From Desulfobulbus sp. (GTDB lineage: Bacteria; Desulfobacterota; Desulfobulbia; Desulfobulbales; Desulfobulbaceae): a stretch of 11,444 nucleotides of DNA. Shown here in pieces: positions 6,104 to 11,444 of this stretch. Made by a program: the position numbers and the translations under genes. The stretch is taken from NCBI GenBank assembly GCA_028684915.1, contig JAQUEZ010000195.1, positions 1 through 11,444 of the forward strand, in the 5' to 3' direction. Numbering within the stretch: the first letter of the stretch is position 1; every line of letters starts with the position of its first letter. Below the pieces are notes generated by a model. That model saw only the letters and a program-made list of their open reading frames with translations. It was not told the origin of the DNA and made no database searches.

Positions 6104-6823
6104 ATGTATTCTGATTTCAATGTCATTTCATCTTATTATGACGCGCTGTATGTAAACGAGGAGGAATACTCGCTGGAAGCCGCCAAGGTGAAAGAACTTC
6201 TGACTAAACATGGCACCCCCTTACAGGCCGATCTACTTATTCTGGCCTGTGGTACGGGAGGACATGTTCCTTACTTCATGGACGATTACCATGTTTCCGG
6301 CCTGGATCTCAGTGAGGACATGCTTGCTTTGGCCAGAAAAAAGTTCCCCGAGCTCAAGTTCCACTTGGGGAACCTGGTAAATTTTGAATTAGAGACGGAT
6401 TTTGACGCCATGATATGCATGTACGGTTCCATAGGATTCGTCAAAACCGTAGATAATTTGCGTTCATCGATGAAACATATTGCCACCCAATTGCGGCCTA
6501 ATGGACTAGCCTTGATAACCCCTTGGAGCACGGTGGAGGATTTCAAGGATATTATAGTGGTCGACGCCGCAGACAAACTGGATTTACAAATCGCTCGTAT
6601 GGAACAGGTGCGCCTCAAGGAACCAAAAGTAGTAGAAGTCACGTTCCACCACTTACTCGGGAAAAACAATGAGGTGGCCTACCATAAACAATCCATAGAA
6701 ATCGGTCTTTTCTCCCGGCAAGAGTACCGATCCGCCATGACTGATGCCGGATTGAAAGTCGTGGAAGAATATAGAGGGACCGAGGTGCGGGGCGGTGCCT
6801 ATATCGGCAAACGTGTGCGTTAA
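6104..6823 (+). CDS. Class I SAM-dependent methyltransferase, DesVI/TylM1-like
   Basis: The 239-residue protein has the class I SAM-binding fold: motif I LILACGTGG (45-53), the acidic strand-2 end GLDLSEDML with Asp68, then DAMICMYGSIGFV (101-113) and LRPNGLALITPW (130-141). The N-terminal SSYYDALY, the LACGTG and SIGF motifs and the C-terminal RGGAYIGKR recall the family that includes dTDP-aminosugar N,N-dimethyltransferases (DesVI, TylM1), which transfer methyl groups from SAM. No sugar biosynthesis genes are near, so the substrate is unknown and the family name should not be read as a function. It starts at ATG 6104; the only purine-rich stretch (AGGG at 6085-6088) is rather far upstream, so translation may be weak. 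It is a lone gene between unrelated neighbours with a 241-bp upstream gap. Confidence 0.85.
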   Translation: MYSDFNVISSYYDALYVNEEEYSLEAAKVKELLTKHGTPLQADLLILACGTGGHVPYFMDDYHVSGLDLSEDMLALARKKFPELKFHLGNLVNFELETDFDAMICMYGSIGFVKTVDNLRSSMKHIATQLRPNGLALITPWSTVEDFKDIIVVDAADKLDLQIARMEQVRLKEPKVVEVTFHHLLGKNNEVAYHKQSIEIGLFSRQEYRSAMTDAGLKVVEEYRGTEVRGGAYIGKRVR

Positions 6824-6877
6824 AAAGGGACTAATCCGGGACAGGCCACGGTTTTAAAATTATCCAACAAAATAATA

Positions 6878-6894
6878 CACCGGGTGAACCGGTG
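6878..6894 (+). repeat. Short hairpin between methyltransferase and LysE-type exporter
   Basis: CACCGG pairs with CCGGTG around GTGAA. No T-tract follows, so it is not a typical terminator. It sits about 20 nt before the ribosome-binding site of the exporter gene and could affect its translation. Confidence 0.35.
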
Positions 6895-6924
6895 GTCATC
6901 GCGTTATACATCAAGGACTTACTG

Positions 6925-7551
6925 ATGACATTCACCACTATCTGTCTTTACATTGTCACATGTTTTACGGTCACGGTGACCCCTGGCCCGACCATGTTGT
7001 TGGCACTCGCAAACGGGACATCTCGCAGTTGGCGAATAGCCGGTATGGGTATTCTCGGAGCTGCCCTTTCTGACCTTCTGCTAATCGGTGCGGTTTCGGT
7101 AGGGTTGGGCGCATTACTAGCTACATCTGAAGCCTTATTTTCTACCGTCAAATGGGTTGGAGTTGTCTACCTCGTGTGGCTTGCGATTCAGTTGTGGTTC
7201 CATCAGCCTGCCGCACTGGGGGCGAACATCGGCAGTTCAAGCTCAACGGCAACAAAAGCATTTTCCCGAAGTCTATTGGTGGCGCTCTCGAATCCAAAAG
7301 GCTTGTTATTTTTTTCTGCTTTTCTTCCTCAATTTATAAACACTGCGGAACCCCAAGCTTTTCAATATCTCATTCTTGCGCTACTCACAGCCGCGTTGGA
7401 TATCGTCGTTATGGCCTGCTACGCCGCAGGTGGTGCCCAGGCAGCCCGATTTCTTACCATGAAAGGTTTACGTAGATTGAATCGGGCATGTGCGTCTGCA
7501 TTGCTCTCACTTGCTCTATTTTTGGCGCTTTATCGCAGATCAAATGCCTAA
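6925..7551 (+). CDS. LysE/RhtB-family amino-acid exporter (first of two)
   Basis: A 208-residue hydrophobic membrane protein, the normal size for LysE/RhtB exporters, which pump amino acids or related metabolites out across the inner membrane. Family marks are the N-terminal TVTPGPTMLLALANG, a long hydrophobic region with the small-residue segment GILGAALSDLLLIGAVSVGLGA, the central NPKGLLFFSAFLPQFI, and a hydrophobic C-terminus; about six membrane segments are expected. The frame could begin at GTG 6892, but ATG 6925 is preferred because AAGGA (6913-6917) lies 7 nt before it and the first helix then starts at once. The stop overlaps GCCTAAC, which resembles an integron R box, but no matching partner is seen. 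The substrate is unknown. A second, divergent LysE-family gene lies at 8961. Confidence 0.9.
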   Translation: MTFTTICLYIVTCFTVTVTPGPTMLLALANGTSRSWRIAGMGILGAALSDLLLIGAVSVGLGALLATSEALFSTVKWVGVVYLVWLAIQLWFHQPAALGANIGSSSSTATKAFSRSLLVALSNPKGLLFFSAFLPQFINTAEPQAFQYLILALLTAALDIVVMACYAAGGAQAARFLTMKGLRRLNRACASALLSLALFLALYRRSNA

Positions 7552-7597
7552 CAAATGGGACAGGGGAAATCTTCGAGCCTTCGAATAAATCAATTAC

Positions 7598-7619
7598 CTG
7601 ACAAATCAGTGGTTGTCAG
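7598..7619 (+). repeat. Intergenic hairpin before the GNAT gene
   Basis: CTGACAA pairs perfectly with TTGTCAG around an 8-nt loop. No T-tract follows. It may be a weak terminator for the exporter gene or an operator for the next gene; neither is established. Confidence 0.4.
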
Positions 7620-7655
7620 CAAGCTCGTTCCCTGAACACACAAAGGATGCAGGGC

Positions 7656-8117
7656 ATGAATGTAGAAGTGGCTACCATAGAGGATTCGGCGTCTATTCTT
7701 GCTTTGCAAAAGCTGGCCTATCTGAGCGAGGCCGAGATCTACAACGATTTTGAGATTGATCCCTTGACCCAGACTCTGGATGCTTTGCATCGTGACTTCG
7801 AAAAGCAGGTGTTTTTGAAAGCGTCGGTGAGCGGTAGAATCGTCGGCTCTGTGCGGGGATGCCTTGATCATGGTACCTGCCTTATAGGAAGGCTCATTGT
7901 TCATCCTGACTTCCAGGGTCAAGGGATAGGAACGCAGTTGATGAGCTCGATAGAGTCGTATTTCAAGACCGCAAAAAGGTACGAGCTGTTTACTGGTCAC
8001 AGAAGCGAGCGTAATCTCACTCTCTATCAGAAACTTGGATATAGCACGTACACGATTGAGCCAGTGCACGAGAATCTTGCACTTGTTTTTTTAGAAAAAC
8101 ATCGAAAGGACAGCTGA
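7656..8117 (+). CDS. GNAT-family N-acetyltransferase
   Basis: The protein has about 153 residues, the typical size of a single-domain GNAT enzyme that transfers acetyl from acetyl-CoA to an amine. It opens with MNVEVATIEDSASILALQKLAY, as many GNATs do. Motif A is clear: LIGRLIVHPDFQGQGIGTQLM, with QGQGIG fitting the Q/R-x-x-G-x-G/A pyrophosphate-binding loop. The C-terminal NLTLYQKLGYSTY is the usual motif B. ATG 7656 is preferred over ATG 7647 because AAAGG (7642-7646) is 9 nt from the former and touches the latter. The acceptor substrate cannot be told. It is a single gene with its own ribosome-binding site, 104 bp after the exporter stop. Confidence 0.88.
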   Translation: MNVEVATIEDSASILALQKLAYLSEAEIYNDFEIDPLTQTLDALHRDFEKQVFLKASVSGRIVGSVRGCLDHGTCLIGRLIVHPDFQGQGIGTQLMSSIESYFKTAKRYELFTGHRSERNLTLYQKLGYSTYTIEPVHENLALVFLEKHRKDS

Positions 8118-8240
8118 CGAAGCATTCAGCCAGATCCGCGGCCACATAGTTCAATCAACGCAATTCTGCTCAATCGTCGCTCGGTGTTCTTCCACGCAGG
8201 TTGGTTAGCTTCACGTTCATCTTATTTGGAAATAAGGATC

Positions 8241-8861
8241 ATGAAAGTTGGTATTGTACTCTTTCCAGAAGTCGAAGAGCTTGATTTCGTCGGACCTTGG
8301 GAAATGATCAGCATGTGGGGGGCGCATGCCGAAGGACCAGAACAACGCCTTATGGTCGCGCAATCCACTGAACCGGTGACCTGTGCGAAAGGGATGACTG
8401 TTGTTCCTGGTGTATCTTTTGCGCAATGCCCTTTACTGGATATCATGGTGGTTCCCGGCGGCCTGGGCACGCGTAAGGAAGTGGACAATGCAGCGCTTAT
8501 TTCATTTATCGCGCAGCAGGGCAAGCACTGCACGGCTGTCTTGTCTGTGTGCACAGGATCCTTTCTTCTACATCGTGCAGGTCTATTGAGTGGCAAGCGG
8601 GCGACAACCCATTGGAATTCCCTCGACAGGTTAAAGGCGCTTGGGGATGTAACCGTTGTCGAGGAACGCTTTGTCGAAGATGGTAATATCTGATCTTCTG
8701 CCGGTGTCTCTGCTGGCATCGATATGGTTTTGGCGTTTATCGCCAGCTATGCAGGTGAGGAGGCGGCCTCCAAGACTCAGGCGGCTGCAGAGTACTTTCC
8801 AGCGTCAAAAGTCTATGGGGATTTCCACAAGAACCCCAAAGCGCCTCTCTATCTGAAATAA
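8241..8861 (+). pseudogene. DJ-1/PfpI (isonitrile-hydratase-like) gene interrupted by UGA at a Trp codon
   Basis: ATG 8241 follows AAGG and begins MKVGIVLFPEVEELDFVGPWE, the normal start of this subfamily; a further-upstream ATG (8184) would add an unconserved leader. The nucleophile-elbow cysteine is C104 in SVCTGSFLL, followed by LLSGKRATTHW. At codon 151 the frame meets TGA (8691-8693) in FVEDGNI-stop-SSAGVSAGIDM. Relatives have Trp here (DGNxWTSAGxSAGIDM), so this is a TGG to TGA change. The same frame then runs without further stops to TAA 8859-8861, giving 206 residues in all. Relatives hydrate isonitriles or act as glutamine-amidotransferase-like proteins. The truncated product would keep the cysteine but lose the C-terminal part of the fold and is probably inactive. 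The decay looks recent, since nothing else in the frame is damaged. Confidence 0.82.
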
Positions 8862-8960
8862 TCCCAGCCCTAGTCTCACTCGATGCTGGAAATACCAATT
8901 CCTCCATTGTCATCGATGGAGCCCGTCTTCTTTCAATGAATTAGCCCAAGGAATGCAGAA

Positions 8961-9575
8961 ATGATGAGCACCGAATTTTTACTCACTTCGCTGATTGTGG
9001 TCCTGATGCCTGGAACAGGCGTTCTTTATACCGTGTCCGCAGGGCTCTTCAAGGGCAGGAGGGCAAGTATAGCGGCTTCATTTGGCTGCACAATGGGTAT
9101 TGTGCCCCATTTAATGGCAAGTGTTTTTGGTTTGTCGGCGATTCTCCATATGAGTTCGCTCGCCTTCCATGCGGTCAAGTATGCAGGTGTTGTGTATCTT
9201 CTGTATCTTGCATGGTCCATGTGGCGGGAAACAGGTGCATTGCAGCTGAGTTCGAAGGATTCAACCCAAAATCTGCGACAAATAGCCGTTCGGGCCTTTT
9301 TGATCAACATTCTCAACCCAAAGCTGTCAATATTCTTTTTGGCGTTTCTTCCTCAATTTATCTCGCCGCAAGCGCAGTCGCCGATTCTTCAAATGTTTGT
9401 GCTGAGCTCGATTTTCATGGCTATGACATTCGTCATCTTCATCCTCTACGGCCTTTCCGCGAACTATGCGAGAAAATACGTAGTCAATTCGCTAAAAGTG
9501 ACGACCTGGTTTCAAAGGTCGTTTGCAGCCATGTTTACTCTGCTGGCTGCCAAGCTTGCGGTTACGGAACAATAA
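8961..9575 (+). CDS. LysE/RhtB-family exporter (second of two)
   Basis: A 204-residue hydrophobic protein with LysE/RhtB layout: an N-terminal helix ending in LMPGTGVLYTVSAG (the family PGP motif reads PGT here), the segment RRASIAASFGCTMGIVPHLMAS, a helix pair VKYAGVVYLLYLAWSMWR, the central NPKLSIFFLAFLPQFI, and two C-terminal hydrophobic stretches. It probably exports an amino acid or similar compound through the inner membrane; the substrate is unknown. AAGGA at 8948-8952 lies 8 nt before ATG 8961 and supports this start, though the adjacent ATG 8964 is possible. It shares the family with the gene at 6925 but is clearly divergent, so a recent local duplication is unlikely. It is a stand-alone gene between the broken DJ-1 gene and a methyltransferase. 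Confidence 0.9.
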   Translation: MMSTEFLLTSLIVVLMPGTGVLYTVSAGLFKGRRASIAASFGCTMGIVPHLMASVFGLSAILHMSSLAFHAVKYAGVVYLLYLAWSMWRETGALQLSSKDSTQNLRQIAVRAFLINILNPKLSIFFLAFLPQFISPQAQSPILQMFVLSSIFMAMTFVIFILYGLSANYARKYVVNSLKVTTWFQRSFAAMFTLLAAKLAVTEQ

Positions 9576-9660
9576 TAATGAGGGACTGTAGGAAGGGGGT
9601 ATCGGGGATTTCTGCATCCAGGCTCTCTCATCTACTTTACCCTCAAGGGAATTTTCTGAA

Positions 9661-10407
9661 ATGGACATCCCACGAATATTCAACATCACTGAAAGTGCAC
9701 ATCGTATCCACAACCCAATAACACCGGAAAAGCTTGCCACTCTCGGCGCAGCATTGGGTCTGGAGCCAGGGGCTCGAATACTTGACCTCGGGAGCGGTTC
9801 AGGGGAAATGCTGTGCACCTGGGCACGCGATCACGGTATCGTCGGCACCGGTGTCGACATGAGCCAATTGTTCACCCAGCAAGCAAAGCGCCGTGCTGAA
9901 GAACTTGGCGTTGCTGATCGAGTCGAGTTCATTCATGGCGATGCTGCAGGGTATGTATCCGCCGAGAGGGTTGATTTGGCTGCTTGTGTCGGAGCCACTT
10001 GGATTGGTGGGGGAGTCTCTGGAACAATCGAGCTTCTTTCCCGTAGTCTGCGAGCCGGAGGTATAATGCTCATTGGCGAGCCTTACTGGCGGCAATTACC
10101 AACGACGGAAGAGGTTGCCAAGGGGTGTCTTGCCAACTCAATTTCCGACTTTCTTATGCTTCCAGAACTTCTCGTATCATTCGGTCAGCTTGGCTACGAC
10201 GTGGTTGAAATGGTTTTGGCTGACCAAGACGGTTGGGACAGATACGAGGCAGCCAAATGGCTCACCATGCGACGATGGCTTGAAGCCAATCCTGATAACG
10301 AGTTTGCGAAAGTTGTTCGGGCTCAACTGACCTCGGAACCAGAGCGCTACGCCGCTTATACCCGTGAATACCTGGGTTGGGGTGTGCTCGCATTGATGGC
10401 TCAGTGA
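9661..10407 (+). CDS. YjhP-like SAM-dependent methyltransferase
   Basis: The 248-residue protein opens with MDIPRIFNITESAHRIHNPI and contains SAM motif I ILDLGSGSGEM (40-50), the acidic residue Asp66 in GTGVDMS, the segment LAACVGATWIGGG, and GGIMLIGEPYWRQLP. From memory this matches the Escherichia coli YjhP group closely along its whole length, including YDVVEMVLADQDGWDRYEAAKW. YjhP is a predicted methyltransferase without an established substrate, so only a general SAM-dependent methyl-transfer activity is claimed. AAGGGA (9645-9650) lies 10 nt before ATG 9661. The gene is complete and stands alone. Its close resemblance to a group best known from enteric bacteria, inside an IS-flanked block, fits acquisition by horizontal transfer. 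Confidence 0.88.
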   Translation: MDIPRIFNITESAHRIHNPITPEKLATLGAALGLEPGARILDLGSGSGEMLCTWARDHGIVGTGVDMSQLFTQQAKRRAEELGVADRVEFIHGDAAGYVSAERVDLAACVGATWIGGGVSGTIELLSRSLRAGGIMLIGEPYWRQLPTTEEVAKGCLANSISDFLMLPELLVSFGQLGYDVVEMVLADQDGWDRYEAAKWLTMRRWLEANPDNEFAKVVRAQLTSEPERYAAYTREYLGWGVLALMAQ

Positions 10408-10589
10408 TGCGTTGGCACATCGCACGGATTTTCAACGATTGTGTCGCGCAACGGATGGAGCGAGTTCGGGGGACATCCATGATAAGTAAAGTCAAGTGGA
10501 AAACGGAGGTTAACGACCGGTCCGAGAATGGGCCCCGATAATGCTCGTCGGAGGACTGGTCGTTTGACCGTAGCGGATCGTAAGGGTTG
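10408..10589. other. Non-coding stretch before IS copy 2
   Basis: No gene or clear terminator is seen after the methyltransferase stop. The main feature is the imperfect inverted repeat at 10508-10569. Twenty bp further on, the sequence meets the TTTTATT that marks the left side of IS copy 2. Confidence 0.5.
10508..10569 (+). repeat. Imperfect long inverted repeat upstream of IS copy 2
   Basis: GGTTAACGACCGGTCC (10508-10523) pairs with GGACTGGTCGTTTGACC (10553-10569) with one bulged base and two mismatched or wobble positions, around a 29-nt spacer. There is no T-tract directly after it. It may be a recombination site, a protein-binding site or an RNA stem. The ends are near, but not equal to, attC R boxes read on the bottom strand (GTTAACC, GTCAAAC). 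Confidence 0.5.
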
Positions 10590-10609
10590 TTTTATTCGAA
10601 GTGTAGAAA

Positions 10610-10658
10610 ACCTGGTCCTTAGGGCCAGGTCAGAGTTCAACGGCTATGCCGGTTGAAC
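10610..10658 (+). repeat. Left-end hairpins of IS copy 2
   Basis: These are the same two stems as in copy 1: ACCTGGTCC/GGGCCAGGT around TTA (10610-10630) and GTTCAACGGC/GCCGGTTGAAC around TAT (10635-10658). The sequence is unchanged, so the left end should be equally recognisable by TnpA in both copies. Confidence 0.7.
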
Positions 10659-10724
10659 AGAAACGACTCAAAAGCTACTTCATAGCTCACGTTGTCCCCA
10701 CAACTGAGAGCAAAGGAGTAGCAG

Positions 10725-11144
10725 ATGAGCCGATTAAGAAAATTATCACATACAGTTTGGCATTGCCAGTACCACATAGTTTGGACGCCAAAGTATCGCC
10801 TGAAGATCCTTGAAGGGGCAGTGGCTACGGAAGTTTCCAACTGTATCAGGATGTTCAGTGAGCAAAAATCTTGTGAAGTCATTGAACTGAATGTGCAAGT
10901 AGATCATGTGCATCTGATTGTGATGATCCCACCCAAAATCTCAATTTCTGACTATGTGGGTATAGTCAAGGGGCGGACAGCGATACGTGTTTTCAATCGA
11001 TTTCGCAAGTTGAAGCAAAAAACCTATTGGGGCAATCATTTTTGGGCCCGAGGGTATTGCGTTGATACTGTCGGTCTTGATGCCGATAAAATACGAAAAT
11101 ATGTCAAGTATCAAGAAGCCCAAGAACGAAAGGCTGAGAATTAA
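10725..11144 (+). CDS. tnpA: IS200-like Y1 transposase TnpA, copy 2, intact
   Basis: The 139-residue protein is identical to copy 1 except for residue 126, which is Tyr here (TAT, 11100-11102). The HUH motif (H61, H63), the Tyr126 nucleophile and Gln130 are all present in the expected order, so the enzyme looks catalytically complete. TnpA of this family cuts and rejoins single-stranded DNA at the lagging-strand template, excising and inserting the element 3' of a short target. The start ATG follows AAAGGAG by 6 nt, as in copy 1. Since the ends of both elements are nearly the same, this protein could in principle mobilise copy 1 in trans; that is inference. Confidence 0.95.
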   Translation: MSRLRKLSHTVWHCQYHIVWTPKYRLKILEGAVATEVSNCIRMFSEQKSCEVIELNVQVDHVHLIVMIPPKISISDYVGIVKGRTAIRVFNRFRKLKQKTYWGNHFWARGYCVDTVGLDADKIRKYVKYQEAQERKAEN

Positions 11145-11171
11145 ATACCAACCAAATTGGGGACAATGATC

Positions 11172-11257
11172 CTCGCCTCCTCAGGAGGCAAGAGGCAGGC
11201 TAACCCCCTTTTAGGGGTAAACTCAAAACCACCCCCTCAGGGGGTGGATTCTTTATT
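11172..11257 (+). repeat. Right-end hairpins and cleavage site of IS copy 2
   Basis: The arrangement is the same as in copy 1. The first stem (11172-11192) has a C-A mismatch caused by C11174. The last stem, CCACCCCC/GGGGGTGG around TCA (11229-11247), is intact and lies 10 bp from the end ATTCTTTATT. Confidence 0.65.
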
Positions 11258-11444
11258 GTTGCCATAACTGGATTCGTGCTGGTTCGTCAACATGGGTTCT
11301 CGGCAACAGTGTCTAAATAGTGACTGAACGAAAACTGAAAAAGAAACGAACAAATAGCAAGATGCCCATCGGTTTCAATGTGAAGATTCTTGCGGTGACC
11401 AAGTGGCTTAAGTCATCTTTCAGAAAATTAAGGTGATACTATAG
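11258..11444. other. Right flank of IS copy 2, no gene recognised
   Basis: These 187 bp contain no ORF of note on either strand and no recognised RNA. The next gene presumably begins beyond the window. Confidence 0.5.

Larger units (their letters stand above)
10590..11257 (+). mobile_element. IS200-like insertion sequence, copy 2 (tnpA only)
   Basis: This is the second copy of the 668-bp element, in the same orientation and 7376 bp downstream of the first. Only two base differences were seen: A at 11101, which restores the catalytic Tyr codon, and C at 11174, which weakens a 3' hairpin by one pair. Flanking sequences differ from those of copy 1 outside TTTTATT on the left and CTTTATT on the right, so it is an independent insertion at a T-rich target. 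The element proper is probably about 10597-11257. Confidence 0.88.

Noticed and set aside
7546..7645. attC site after the first LysE-type gene, beginning with GCCTAAC
   Set aside because: The R-box match is exact, but no GTTRRRY partner or convincing L-box stem occurs before the next gene.
8694..8720. SECIS-type hairpin after the UGA in the DJ-1-like gene
   Set aside because: TGCCGG and CTGGCA can form a weak 6-bp stem at 8699-8718, but its loop starts only about 11 nt after the UGA and the replaced residue is Trp, not Cys.
3882..10589. CRISPR array, tRNA or rRNA gene in the accessory block
   Set aside because: No regularly spaced repeats and no cloverleaf or rRNA sequence were seen on either strand.

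Overview
The window reads as chromosome of an anaerobic, probably sulfate-reducing bacterium of the Desulfobacterota (former Deltaproteobacteria). The basis is a gene pair for an HdrD-like CCG-domain protein and a large HdrA-MvhD flavoprotein. This heterodisulfide-reductase-type electron-transfer machinery is common in sulfate reducers, syntrophs and methanogens. The HdrA gene carries an in-frame UGA exactly where the family has a conserved Cys, followed by a hairpin with the layout of a bacterial SECIS element, so it is read here as one selenoprotein gene (730-3159). The lineage is an inference; no rRNA or other taxonomic marker is present.

Layout. 1-3217: tail of the hdrD-like gene, then hdrA-mvhD and a strong rho-independent terminator. 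3214-3881: an IS200-like insertion sequence (tnpA only) placed directly at the terminator's T-tract. 3882-10589: about 6.7 kb of unrelated accessory genes, all on the + strand. 10590-11257: a second, almost identical IS200-like copy in the same orientation. 11258-11444: no gene recognised.

The accessory block holds, in order: a gene-poor stretch, a protein with an HEPN-like R-x5-H motif, a beta-rich plus nucleoside-deoxyribosyltransferase-like protein broken by an early UGA, a DesVI/TylM1-like methyltransferase, a LysE-family exporter, a GNAT acetyltransferase, a DJ-1/PfpI (isonitrile-hydratase-like) gene broken by UGA at a conserved Trp codon, a second LysE-family exporter and a YjhP-like methyltransferase. 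Most genes have their own ribosome-binding site and are separated by about 60-240 bp, so this looks like an accumulation of single-gene acquisitions, not one pathway. One intergenic stem just after the deoxyribosyltransferase-like gene resembles the core of an integron attC site, but proper R boxes and further copies were not found.

The two most specific observations are the probable selenocysteine in HdrA and the TnpA pair. The two transposases are identical except that copy 1 has Phe at residue 126, where copy 2 has the Tyr that should be the Y1 nucleophile. Copy 1 is therefore probably dead and copy 2 intact. The window also holds three coding regions interrupted by in-frame UGA. Only the HdrA one replaces Cys and has a well-placed SECIS-like hairpin; the other two look like ordinary nonsense mutations.
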